This document shows, piece by piece, positions 42,734 through 50,579 of a stretch of 64,000 nt of DNA. The translations under genes were made by a program, and so were the position numbers. This DNA is from Nocardioides sp. Iso805N (GTDB lineage Bacteria; Actinomycetota; Actinomycetes; Propionibacteriales; Nocardioidaceae), in assembly GCF_000364605.1 (NCBI RefSeq), contig NZ_KB822577.1, positions 396,276-460,275 of the forward strand. The letters are read 5' to 3'. Each line of letters begins with the position of its first letter. Position 1 is the stretch's first letter. The notes beneath the pieces were generated by a model. The model saw only the letters and a program-made list of their open reading frames with translations. It was not told where the DNA came from and did not search any database.

Positions 42734-42770
42734 GCCCCGGGCCCAGGACCTGCTTCTGGGCTCCCGGGGC
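42734..42770. terminator. terminator hairpin between convergent genes
   Basis: A GCCCCGGG / CCCGGGGC stem with a second short CCAG/CTGG stem inside, between the CMD gene end at 42711 and the TetR gene end at 42789. Confidence 0.7.
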
Positions 42771-42788
42771 GAGAACCGACATCCGGCC

Positions 42789-44072
42789 CTACTCCGCCTT
42801 CAACGCCGAGATCAACAACGGTCGTGCGAGCCGCACGACCTCGTTTGGTCGTAGGGACGGGCCTAGTGCGGCGCCGAGGAGGGAGCCCTCGGTGAGGCGC
42901 CAAACCATCCACCCGACGCGAGGTGCCAACGCCGGCGAGCGACCATCGGCGGCCAGCGCCTGCTCAAGCCAGCCGGTCAACTGGGACTGCACCTGTGCCG
43001 AGCCCTCGAGAATCGCAGTGCTCGGCGCGCCCCTCTGGTGCGCTTTGAGGAGCAGTCCCGCCTTGACGAGGGCGGGCTCGTTCTCGAACGCCGCGAGGAT
43101 TCGGGCGACGGCGACGGTGACCGCGCCGGTGACCGCGTCGGTCCACGTGGTCCCCCTGGCCGCGTCGAGAGACGGCAACCTCTCGAAGTGGCCGAACACA
43201 TCGACATACGGCTGCGAGACGGCCGCCTCGACCAGCGCTTCCTTGTCCTTGAACCGCCAGTAGACCGAGCTCTTGCGGACTCCAGCCGCCTCGCAGATTC
43301 GCCCCATGGTTGCGCCTTCATAGCCGTACTCGGCCACGAGGTCGCGGGTGACCCGCAGCAACTCCACGCCCACCTGTGCGCTGGCCGCGAGTGGTGGCTC
43401 GTTGGCGTCAACGTCCTCGACGGTCATCGAGCCGCCGTGCGCTGTCGCCGTGTCCTCCCGCAGCACAAGGCCGACGATCGACGTGGCGAGAAGGGTGCCG
43501 CGCTGGCGGGCCAGGTCGGCATCCGTGTCACTGTCGGAGAGGTAGTGGCTATCCAAGAAGACCAACAGTAGTGAGGCCATCTGCTCCGCGGAGACGGTCG
43601 ACCGGCTTTCCGCCAAATCTTCGAAGGCTTCCTGCCACCAGGACGCGAGACTGCGCCGCACCGCCGCACGGCGGCTTTGGAAGGGTTCCTGGATCCGTGT
43701 CTTCGCCGCCGCGCCCTCGAGGGCGAGCATGATGGCGAGCCGTAGCGGAGCCTCACCGGGTGAACTCTGCAGCTCGTCCGCCAACTGGTCCTCGAGTTGC
43801 TCGCGCAGCCCCGTCCCGCGGACGTAGGCCGGCCAGTGAGGGGTGGGGGACGACGCGGATGGCGACCGGTACATCGCCTCGAGCGAAGCGGCGATCAGCT
43901 CGTCCTTGTTGTCGAAATGCCAATAGATGGAGCTTGCAGGCCGGCCGGTCGCCTTCGTAATACGCGCGATGGTCGTGTTGTCGTACCCGTACCGACCCAA
44001 CAGATCCACTGTCGCTTCCATGATCCGGCGCAGACTCGCCTCGCCCCTCGCGTTGCGGCGCACTTCAGTCAT
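42789..44072 (-). CDS. tandem double-TetR regulator
   Basis: A 427-residue protein made of two complete TetR-family units. The first has its helix-turn-helix at residues about 10-60 (IMEATVDLLGRYGYDNTTIARITKATGRPASSIYWHFDNKDELI). The second is at about 232-285 (LLRVTRDLVAEYGYEGATMGRICEAAGVRKSSVYWRFKDKEALV). Each is followed by about 140 residues of helical ligand-binding domain. TetR repressors normally dimerise from one-domain chains of about 200 residues, so this looks like a covalent pseudo-dimer. It starts at the ATG at 44072 and diverges from the IclR gene at 44240; two direct repeats 21 bp apart lie between and may be its operators. Confidence 0.88.
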   Translation of the reverse strand: MTEVRRNARGEASLRRIMEATVDLLGRYGYDNTTIARITKATGRPASSIYWHFDNKDELIAASLEAMYRSPSASSPTPHWPAYVRGTGLREQLEDQLADELQSSPGEAPLRLAIMLALEGAAAKTRIQEPFQSRRAAVRRSLASWWQEAFEDLAESRSTVSAEQMASLLLVFLDSHYLSDSDTDADLARQRGTLLATSIVGLVLREDTATAHGGSMTVEDVDANEPPLAASAQVGVELLRVTRDLVAEYGYEGATMGRICEAAGVRKSSVYWRFKDKEALVEAAVSQPYVDVFGHFERLPSLDAARGTTWTDAVTGAVTVAVARILAAFENEPALVKAGLLLKAHQRGAPSTAILEGSAQVQSQLTGWLEQALAADGRSPALAPRVGWMVWRLTEGSLLGAALGPSLRPNEVVRLARPLLISALKAE

Positions 44073-44121
44073 CGGCTAACTCCTGCGTCTGCGGCATGAG
44101 CCGGCACTTCTGACGTTCTGG

Positions 44122-44157
44122 ACCGTTCACTACAGTTCCTGTACCGTACACTACATT
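44122..44157. promoter_or_regulatory. candidate double operator for the tandem TetR protein
   Basis: Two direct repeats of ACCGTWCACTACAKT, at 44122-44136 and 44143-44157, exactly 21 bp apart (two helical turns). Between and overlapping them is a perfect palindrome TGTAC-C-GTACA (44140-44150). Located 50 bp upstream of the TetR gene and 83 bp upstream of the IclR gene. Confidence 0.6.
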
Positions 44158-44239
44158 AGTGGCGTAGGACACGTACCGCCACCGGTCGATCCACCGAATC
44201 GAGGGGGCCCGGTCGACGCAGGTAAGCAGGAGGCATCAG

Positions 44240-45049
44240 ATGGTCGCAAGCACCCCAGAGCGCGACACGCTCATGGAGAACTTCGAGCGCCGAGGATCCG
44301 AGAACAACGGGCCGGCCTCGGTAGTGAAGGCCCTGCATCTGCTCGACGTCTTTCGTGAAGCCAATGCCGGCCTCGGCGTGAGTGAGCTTGCGCGCCACGC
44401 CGGCATGCCGGTTTCCACCGCCTACCGACTGCTCGCCCACCTCGTCGAGGGCGGCTACGTGCACAAGGACGGCACCCGTTATCGTCCGGGCGACAAGCTC
44501 GTCGAGCTCGGCACACGCGTGCTGGAACACCGGACACAAGCGCTGCGCGAGCTGGTCGCGCCGCATCTGGGCGACCTGTACTCCATCTGCGGCACCACGA
44601 CGCGCCTCGGCGTCCTCGACGGATCCGAGGTGATCATCGTCGACAAGGTCGTCGGGTCCCAGACGGTACCGGCGCCCACGGCGGTCGGTGGTCGGGTTAG
44701 CGCCCTGTGCACGGCATTGGGGAAGGCCCAGCTCGCCTTCAGCGACCCCCGTCAGGTCGAGTTGCTGCTGCAAGGCACCCCGCTGCCGCGACAGACCCGC
44801 CACTCGCTTACCTCCGCCGCCCTGCTCAATAAGCAGCTTGAGCAGATCCGAAGCACGCGTATCGCCTTCGACCGTGAGGAGGCCGTGGTGGGCCAAGTGT
44901 GCGTGGCGACGCCACTCTTCATCGGAGGCAAGGCCCGTGCGGCGATCAGCGTCTCCTATGCCGCCCAGCGTGTCGATTATCGCAGTTCGGTCGACGCACT
45001 TCTGCGTACGGCGGGCCGGATCGAGCGCGTCATGAGTGCCGCCGCATGA
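44240..45049 (+). CDS. IclR family transcriptional regulator
   Basis: A 269-residue IclR regulator with a helix-turn-helix (SVVKALHLLDVFREA, ELARHAGMPVSTAYRLLAHLV, residues about 28-75) and an effector domain (APHLGDLYSICGTTTRLGVLDGSEVIIVDKVV, SALCTALGKAQLAF, RIAFDREEAVVGQVCVATPLFIGG). AGGAGG lies six bases before the ATG. It shares a divergent control region with the double-TetR gene, so the two may cross-regulate. It probably controls the ABC importer and dehydrogenase genes downstream (inference), separated by 183 bp holding a perfect inverted repeat. Confidence 0.9.
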   Translation: MVASTPERDTLMENFERRGSENNGPASVVKALHLLDVFREANAGLGVSELARHAGMPVSTAYRLLAHLVEGGYVHKDGTRYRPGDKLVELGTRVLEHRTQALRELVAPHLGDLYSICGTTTRLGVLDGSEVIIVDKVVGSQTVPAPTAVGGRVSALCTALGKAQLAFSDPRQVELLLQGTPLPRQTRHSLTSAALLNKQLEQIRSTRIAFDREEAVVGQVCVATPLFIGGKARAAISVSYAAQRVDYRSSVDALLRTAGRIERVMSAAA

Positions 45050-45145
45050 CCTTGTGCAGGAAGCAATGCGGTCGTTCGTCGCGGTATTGCGGCATGCGGA
45101 AAGACCGCGTTGTCAGGCGATCAACGCGTACCTAGCGTCGATCCT

Positions 45146-45165
45146 GTTGTGGTTCTCGCCACAAC
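45146..45165. promoter_or_regulatory. inverted repeat upstream of importer operon
   Basis: GTTGTGG-N6-CCACAAC, perfect seven-base arms, 67 bp upstream of the binding-protein start at 45233. Likely a regulator site; it is unlike the TNCCR-type dyads. Confidence 0.45.
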
Positions 45166-45232
45166 GAGGCGGCCCTGAAGCCGCCCCCGTCTCGGTTGCC
45201 TCGACCGTCTTAACCACTCACCTGGAGAACTC

Positions 45233-46228
45233 ATGATCTCGTCCGCTTCCCGGCGCCGCTCCAATCTCTCGATGGTCGCCGCCCTTGCTGCCGGTGCTCT
45301 GATGCTAAGCGCATGCGGCTCGTCGTCCGACGCCGCCACGGGCAACACGACCACCCTCAAGGTCGGCGCTACCCCGTCGCTGTCTGGCCTCGGTCTCCGT
45401 CTGGCCATGGAGAACGGTCAGTTCGATAAGGCCGGCCTGAAGGTCGATCCGGTCCCTAACCAGACTGCCAACGCCGCGATCCCCGCCCTGCTCAATGGTC
45501 AGATCCAAATCGCCCAGGTCGATACCCTGACCATGCTTCTCGCGGCCGCTAAGGGCTTGCCGATCCGCATCGTTGCCGGCGCCTCAGAGCAGGCCTCGAA
45601 CGGAGAGGCGGGCACGATGACGCAGGCCAGTTTGCTGGTACGGCCCGACAGCGACATCAAGACGCCGAAGGACCTGGTCGGCCGCAAGGTTGCGGTCCCT
45701 GCGATCAAGACCCAGACGTGGATGAACATTTCGGCGCTGGTGGACGCTGCTGGCGGCGACTCCACCAAGGTCCAGTTCGTCGAGGTCCCCCCGGACCAGA
45801 TGCTCGATCTGCTCGCCAAGGGAACGGTCGACGCCGTTGACGTTAACGAGCCCCTTGGTTCGGCTGCGATCGCCTCCGGAAAGGCGCGTCTGCTGAACAA
45901 TGCCGACGCTCCGGGCGCGAAGGGCTCCTCGGCCAGTATGTACGTGACCAGCGCGTCCTTCCTCGCCAAGAACGGTGCGGCGGTGAAGAAGTTCGCAATG
46001 GCGATCGACAATGCGGCAGCGACGGGGAACTCTGACCGCGCGCTTGAGCTCAAGGTGGCGCAGGACGAGCTCGGCTTCAAGTCTGAAGAGCTGAAGAACG
46101 CCGTCATCCCACAGTTCTCCAGCGAACCGCTCACCGCCGCGGACATCACCAAGGTCGCCGACCTCGCAGTCAAGTACGGCGTGCTCGACAAGGCCCCTGA
46201 CATCAACTCGCTGCTGGTCACGAAGTGA
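45233..46228 (+). CDS. nitrate/sulfonate/taurine-type ABC substrate-binding lipoprotein
   Basis: A 331-residue binding protein of the SsuA/TauA/NMT1 family. Lipobox LMLSACGSS near residue 27 marks a lipoprotein. The N-terminal lobe has KVGATPSLSGLGLRLAMENGQFDKAGLKVDPV, the linker DIKTPKDLVGRKVAVPAIKTQT, and NEPLGSAAIASGKARLL in the second lobe. Substrates of this family include sulfonates, nitrate, pyrimidines and also phthalate- or aromatic-acid-like compounds, so the ligand cannot be fixed. Two permease genes and an ATPase gene follow at once. GGAG lies upstream of the ATG. Base use looks slightly lower in GC than the flanking blocks (qualitative). Confidence 0.9.
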   Translation: MISSASRRRSNLSMVAALAAGALMLSACGSSSDAATGNTTTLKVGATPSLSGLGLRLAMENGQFDKAGLKVDPVPNQTANAAIPALLNGQIQIAQVDTLTMLLAAAKGLPIRIVAGASEQASNGEAGTMTQASLLVRPDSDIKTPKDLVGRKVAVPAIKTQTWMNISALVDAAGGDSTKVQFVEVPPDQMLDLLAKGTVDAVDVNEPLGSAAIASGKARLLNNADAPGAKGSSASMYVTSASFLAKNGAAVKKFAMAIDNAAATGNSDRALELKVAQDELGFKSEELKNAVIPQFSSEPLTAADITKVADLAVKYGVLDKAPDINSLLVTK

Positions 46229-47055
46229 GCGGAACGATGGCCTCCCTGGTGGGGCTGCGCGGCGTGCGCGCGGAGGGGGGAGGGCGCCGGTGGCGCCTCA
46301 ACCGCATCGTGTCGCAGATCGTAGCGATCGTCGGCGCGCTTCTCCTCTGGCAACTGGTGGCGACGACGCTGACGAGTGAGGGCACACTGCCGACCCCGTG
46401 GTCGGTGGGCCGCGCGCTCGTCGGCCTGTGGGGCACGGCAGCCTACTGGTCAGCGCTGCTGACCACCCTGCGCGCGTGGGCGATCGGACTGCTGATCTGC
46501 AGCGTCGTCGGGGTCCCCGTCGGCCTGGCATTGGGCAGCTCGCGGGTCGCCATGGCCAGCACCCGGTGGGTCATCGACTTCTTTCGCACCATCCCGACGG
46601 TGGCCCTGCTGCCCCTGCTGCTTCTGCTGTTCGGGGCCACCGCTCGGATGGAGATCACCATGATCGTGCTGGCGGCCATCTGGCCGATCATCATCCAGTC
46701 GATCTACTCCGTCTCCCAGATCGAGCCGCTGCTGAAGTGGGTCGTCCGCGTGTTCCGGTTCAGCGTGCTGGACCGGGCGCGGTTCCTGTGGGTGCCCAGC
46801 ATCGCTCTGATGGTGTCGACCGGCCTGCGCCTGTCGGCCACCATGGCGCTGCTCATGGCGATCAGCGCCGAATACATCGGTGGCGCCCCGGGGCTGGGGT
46901 CTGAGCTCGTCCGCATGCAGACGACGCTCCAGCGGCCGGAGGTCTACGCGTACGCCGTCACGGCCGGACTGCTCGGTGTGGCAATCAACGTCGTCATCGG
47001 ACGCCTGCAGCGCCGCGTGCTGTGCTGGCATCCCAGCATCAGGGAAGGACACTGA
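46225..47055 (+). CDS. SsuC-type ABC transporter permease
   Basis: A 276-residue permease of the binding-protein-dependent transport family (SsuC/TauC). About six hydrophobic segments are visible (VAIVGALLLWQLVATTL, WAIGLLICSVVGVPVGLALG, MIVLAAIWPIIIQSIYSV). The cytoplasmic coupling loop region is VFRFSVLDRARFLWVPSIALMVSTGLRL. The GTG at 46225 overlaps the binding-protein stop (GTGA); an ATG at 46237 is an alternative start with a weak GCGGAA in front. It probably pairs with the second permease encoded at 47057 as a heterodimer, since only one ATPase gene follows. Confidence 0.88.
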   Translation: MSGTMASLVGLRGVRAEGGGRRWRLNRIVSQIVAIVGALLLWQLVATTLTSEGTLPTPWSVGRALVGLWGTAAYWSALLTTLRAWAIGLLICSVVGVPVGLALGSSRVAMASTRWVIDFFRTIPTVALLPLLLLLFGATARMEITMIVLAAIWPIIIQSIYSVSQIEPLLKWVVRVFRFSVLDRARFLWVPSIALMVSTGLRLSATMALLMAISAEYIGGAPGLGSELVRMQTTLQRPEVYAYAVTAGLLGVAINVVIGRLQRRVLCWHPSIREGH

Positions 47056-47056
47056 C

Positions 47057-47815
47057 TTGAAAAGGGTCAAGCTCCTCGCTATTGAGGCCTGGCTGCCGAT
47101 CGTGCTGGTTACGGTGTGGCTCGTCGCTTCGGCCGGTAGCGGGTCGCTCTACTTCCCGCCTTTAGCGGACATCCTCCACGAGGTCCGCGAACTGTGGATC
47201 TTCGACGCCACCCGCGATGACCTTCTGCCCAGCCTGGGACGTATCGGCGTCGGGTTTTGCATCGCGGTCGTCGTGGGTGTTGTCGGCGGCGTGCTCCTTG
47301 GCCTTCTCCGTCCCCTGGAGGAAGCCCTCCGTCCGCTGCTGGAGTTCCTCCGCGCGACGCCAGGGGTCGCGCTGCTTCCCATCGCCACGCTGTTCCTCGG
47401 CATCGGCGACGAGATGAAGATCTTCCTGATCGCCCTCGCCTCGGTGTGGCCGATCCTGCTCAACACCATCGATGGTGTGCGCTCGGCCGAGCCAGTGCTC
47501 TTGCAGATGGCACGGAGCTACCGGTTCTCCACAGCGGGAAAGATTCGCTTCATCTACATCCCCAACGCGGCTCCTGGAGTCTTCGCCGGCTGCCGGCTCG
47601 CGCTCGCGATCGCCACCGTCGTCATGGTGGTGACAGAGATGGTCGGCTCCCCGGGCGGCATCGGGTGGTTCATCCTCGACTCCCAGCGCAGCTTCAACAT
47701 CGTCCAGATGTGGTCGGGGATCGTCGTCCTGGGTCTGGTCGGCTACGCACTCAACCTCGCTCTGCGGCTCGTCGAATCACGAGTCCTCGCTTGGCACCAC
47801 ATGAAGAACGGTTAA
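47057..47815 (+). CDS. SsuC-type ABC transporter permease, second subunit
   Basis: A 252-residue permease paralogous to the one just upstream. Hydrophobic segments include AWLPIVLVTVWLVASAG, IGVGFCIAVVVGVVGGVLLG and IFLIALASVWPILLNTID, with the EAA-type coupling loop at MARSYRFSTAGKIRFIYIPNAAPGVFAGCRLALA. The start is TTG at 47057: it lies one base after the previous stop and has GAAGGA seven bases upstream, while no in-frame ATG or GTG fits. A longer open frame upstream lies inside the first permease gene and is not used. Confidence 0.87.
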   Translation: MKRVKLLAIEAWLPIVLVTVWLVASAGSGSLYFPPLADILHEVRELWIFDATRDDLLPSLGRIGVGFCIAVVVGVVGGVLLGLLRPLEEALRPLLEFLRATPGVALLPIATLFLGIGDEMKIFLIALASVWPILLNTIDGVRSAEPVLLQMARSYRFSTAGKIRFIYIPNAAPGVFAGCRLALAIATVVMVVTEMVGSPGGIGWFILDSQRSFNIVQMWSGIVVLGLVGYALNLALRLVESRVLAWHHMKNG

Positions 47816-47823
47816 GGAGAGAC

Positions 47824-48636
47824 ATGAACCCTTCCGTCAACGCAGGGCACCCGGGTGTGCTCCTGAACGTCCAAGGATTGTCGAAGAAGTACGGCGACCG
47901 GGAGATCCTGCGCGAGTTGGACCTGATTGTCGAAAGCGGCGAGTTCGTGTGCATCGTGGGTCCCTCCGGTGCTGGCAAAACCACGTTGCTGCAGTGCCTG
48001 TCCGGGCTCTCGGCCCCCACAGCGGGACGAGTCGTGCTAAATGGCCGCGAGATCCACGAGACGCCACCGGAGATGGCAATCGTCTTCCAGGACTACTCGC
48101 GCTCGCTGATGCCCTGGCTCTCGGTGCTCGACAATGTGACTGTGGCCCTCCGGTCCACGAAGTTGAACAAGCAAGCTCGTCATGAGCGGGCCGTCGCCGC
48201 GCTGACCGAGGTCGGACTGGGCGACCACCTGGCGCTCTATCCCTGGCAGATGTCGGGTGGCATGCAGCAGCGTGCTGCAATCGCCCGGGCGCTGGCGTAC
48301 CAGCCGGAGATCGTGCTAATGGACGAGCCGTTTGCCTCGGTCGACGCTCAGACGCGCGCCGACCTGGAAGACCTGACCCTGGCACTGAAGAACCACCTCG
48401 GTATCACCGTCGTGTTGGTCACCCACGACATCGACGAGGCCGTCTACCTCGCGGACCGCGTGGTCGTGCTCGGCAACCGTCCCACTCAGGTCGTGGACAT
48501 CGTTGAGGTCGAACTGGGCGCGCAGCGCGACCAGATTTCCACCAAGGCTGACCCGAAGTTCTCCTCTCTGCGTAGTCGCGTTTACCGCGGCATTCGCGGC
48601 GAGGCGCCTACGGCGGCTGACGCCGTCGAGGGCTGA
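47824..48636 (+). CDS. SsuB-type ABC transporter ATP-binding protein
   Basis: A 270-residue ATPase for the SsuC-type permeases. All motifs are intact: Walker A GPSGAGKTT (residues about 47-55), Q-loop IVFQDYSRSLMPWL, signature MSGGMQQRAAIARAL and Walker B IVLMDEPFASVD, with the switch His in VLVTHDIDEAVYLADRV. AAGGAGA precedes the ATG. The short extension after residue 235 is typical of the SsuB/TauB group. It completes the importer operon of binding protein, two permeases and ATPase. Confidence 0.92.
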   Translation: MNPSVNAGHPGVLLNVQGLSKKYGDREILRELDLIVESGEFVCIVGPSGAGKTTLLQCLSGLSAPTAGRVVLNGREIHETPPEMAIVFQDYSRSLMPWLSVLDNVTVALRSTKLNKQARHERAVAALTEVGLGDHLALYPWQMSGGMQQRAAIARALAYQPEIVLMDEPFASVDAQTRADLEDLTLALKNHLGITVVLVTHDIDEAVYLADRVVVLGNRPTQVVDIVEVELGAQRDQISTKADPKFSSLRSRVYRGIRGEAPTAADAVEG

Positions 48637-48642
48637 CCCGCG

Positions 48643-50127
48643 GTGATGAGCGGCGTCACCACCTCTTACCGGGCACGTGACGGCGTGATGGTCGGCAGGA
48701 TCCTTGACTCTTCGCCCGAGCAAACCGCCGAGTCGGTCGATCGTGCCTGCGTCGCGATCCGGCCGCTAGCCGATACGGCACCCGCGCAGCGGCGGTCATG
48801 GCTCGATCACCTCGCCGCGGTGCTCCTCGACCACCGCGATGAGCTCGCCGCACTCGCCGATGCCGAAACGGCCCTAGGCATGCCCCGGCTGACCGGCGAG
48901 GTTGAGCGAATGGCAGCCCAGCTCCGGTTCTACGGGGATGTCGCCGCCGAAGGGTCGTACCTCGGGGTGTCCGTCGACACTGGGCCGTCGCTTGTGCGCG
49001 TCAACCAGCCGCTCGGGCCCGTCGCCGTCTTCGGCGCCAGCAACTTCCCGTTCGCGTTCGGCGTGTTGGGCAACGACACGGCCTCGGCGTTGGCGGCCGG
49101 CTGCCCGGTGGTCGCCAAGGCCCACCCCGCCCACGCTCTCCTTTCCGAGCGGCTGGCCGAGCTCGCGCTGCAGGCATTGAGGGAGGCGGGTGCCCCGAAC
49201 GGTGCGTTCGGCATGGTACGCGGGTTGCAAGCGGGCGCGGACCTGGTCCGTGCTGCCGGCGTCGCGGCCGTGGGGTTCACCGGCTCCCAGCCGGGAGGCC
49301 TGGCGCTGTGGCGCCTGGCCAATGAGCGCGAAATCGTGATCCCGGTATACGCCGAGATGGGCACCGTCAACCCGGCCGTCCTTACGGCCCGCGGCGCCGT
49401 CGCGCGCGCGACCGAGGTGGCCGAGGGGTTCGTCGCGTCCTTCACGCTCGGCTCAGGCCAGTTCTGCACCAAGCCCGGGCTTCTCCTTGCACCCGCCGGT
49501 CGCTCCATGCCCGAGGCGGTCGGGCGCGCACTAACAGCGCTCGCCCCGCACAGCACCATGCTGACCCGGGGCATAGCCGACGCCGTTCAGATGGGCGTGA
49601 AGGAGCTCATGGCGGCCGGCGCGGAGCTGGTCACGGCCGCACCGGGTCCAGGTACCGGGTGGTCTGCCGACGCCGCTGTGCTGCGTGTCTCGACCGCGGC
49701 GCTCGCGCAGGGCGGCAGGCTCCACCAAGAGTGCTTCGGGCCGGTCGCGCTGGTGGTCGAATACGACGACCCGCAGGACCTGCGTGAAGCCCTCGCGGGG
49801 CTGCAGGGCAGCCTGACCGGAACGGTCTTTACCGACGGCACCGACACCGACCCGGACGCTGCCTGGCTCATGCTGGCTCTCGCGGGGAAAGTCGGCCGCG
49901 TCACCGTGAACGAGTGGCCGACCGGCGTAGCCTGGACCTGGGCGCAGCAGCACGGCGGTCCGTGGCCGGCCACCTCTCGGCCGGAAGCAACCTCGGTCGG
50001 CGCCGCCGCCCTGGACCGGTGGGTCCGACCGGTTGCCTACCAAGGTGTTCCCGACCACTGGCTGCCACCGGCCGGCCGCGCAGACAACCCGTGGCGCGTG
50101 CCGCAACGGCGCGACGATGTGGGATGA
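48643..50127 (+). CDS. aldehyde dehydrogenase, 2-ketoglutarate-semialdehyde type
   Basis: A 494-residue aldehyde dehydrogenase of the KGSADH (2,5-dioxovalerate dehydrogenase) group. It has GPVAVFGASNFPFAFGVLGNDTASALAAGCPVVAKAHPAH, the Glu in PVYAEMGTVNPAVL and the catalytic Cys in GSGQFCTKPGLLLAPA, together with HQECFGPVALVVEY. The group oxidises dicarboxylic semialdehydes, here perhaps from aromatic breakdown. GTG at 48643 and ATG at 48646 are both possible starts. It lies six bases after the ATPase stop. Its stop overlaps the start of a decayed CoA-transferase gene (ATGA), so that gene was once part of the operon. Confidence 0.88.
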   Translation: MMSGVTTSYRARDGVMVGRILDSSPEQTAESVDRACVAIRPLADTAPAQRRSWLDHLAAVLLDHRDELAALADAETALGMPRLTGEVERMAAQLRFYGDVAAEGSYLGVSVDTGPSLVRVNQPLGPVAVFGASNFPFAFGVLGNDTASALAAGCPVVAKAHPAHALLSERLAELALQALREAGAPNGAFGMVRGLQAGADLVRAAGVAAVGFTGSQPGGLALWRLANEREIVIPVYAEMGTVNPAVLTARGAVARATEVAEGFVASFTLGSGQFCTKPGLLLAPAGRSMPEAVGRALTALAPHSTMLTRGIADAVQMGVKELMAAGAELVTAAPGPGTGWSADAAVLRVSTAALAQGGRLHQECFGPVALVVEYDDPQDLREALAGLQGSLTGTVFTDGTDTDPDAAWLMLALAGKVGRVTVNEWPTGVAWTWAQQHGGPWPATSRPEATSVGAAALDRWVRPVAYQGVPDHWLPPAGRADNPWRVPQRRDDVG

Positions 50128-50345
50128 GGCCCCTTGAGGGCATCCTTGTCGCCGACTTCTCCCGCGTCCTCGCCCGGCCCGTTCACGACGGCGGCCTTGG
50201 CTGACCTTGGAGCCCGAGTGATCAAGGTTGAGCGGTCCGCGCAAGGTGACGACACTCGATCGTGGGGCCCGCCATGGACCGCCAATGCGAGTTCGTACTA
50301 GGAGTGCGCCAACCGCTCGAAGGAGTCGGTCACCCTCGACCCACG
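50124..50345 (+). pseudogene. decayed CaiB/BaiF CoA-transferase fragment
   Basis: The first 70 or so residues of a class III CoA transferase, broken twice. The reading starts properly at ATG 50124 (overlapping the dehydrogenase stop) with [15 protein letters not shown], then meets a stop near 50202. The protein continues in another frame as [35 protein letters not shown], interrupted by TAG at 50299, then ECANRSKESVTLD. The intact relative at 27979 has the matching [22 protein letters not shown]. The homology ends near 50345. Downstream parts of the gene are missing. Confidence 0.82.
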
Positions 50346-50397
50346 TTGTGGAGTCGTTGGCGTGCGAGGAAACCGCGACGGACGTCCTGGCTCGGCG

Positions 50398-50562
50398 GCC
50401 CTCGATGACGCGCAGGTCCGTGCCGCCATCGAATACGGCGTGGCCGCCTGGAGACCTGCGGCTCCCGGATCGAGGGCTGGGACATCAACTTCGCCAACAC
50501 CGTGGCCGACAACGCTTCCGCCGGCGTCTACGTGCTGGACTGCGAGCCGGCGGCGATCTCTG
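50398..50562 (+). pseudogene. decayed hydratase fragment (MhpD-like)
   Basis: About 55 codons of a vinylpyruvate hydratase, frameshifted near 50447. The first piece reads LDDAQVRAAIEYGVAA and, in a second frame, ETCGSRIEGWDINFANTVADNASAGVYVLD follows. The same segment in the intact mhpD gene downstream (51474-52277) is LDDTQVRAAIDYAVAAIEICGSRVADWD and DTVADNASAGAYVLG. The fragment directly abuts the end of the IclR gene at 50580. It shows that a CoA transferase-hydratase stretch was lost here. Confidence 0.82.
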
Positions 50563-50579
50563 CGGCGCGAGCTCCGCCC

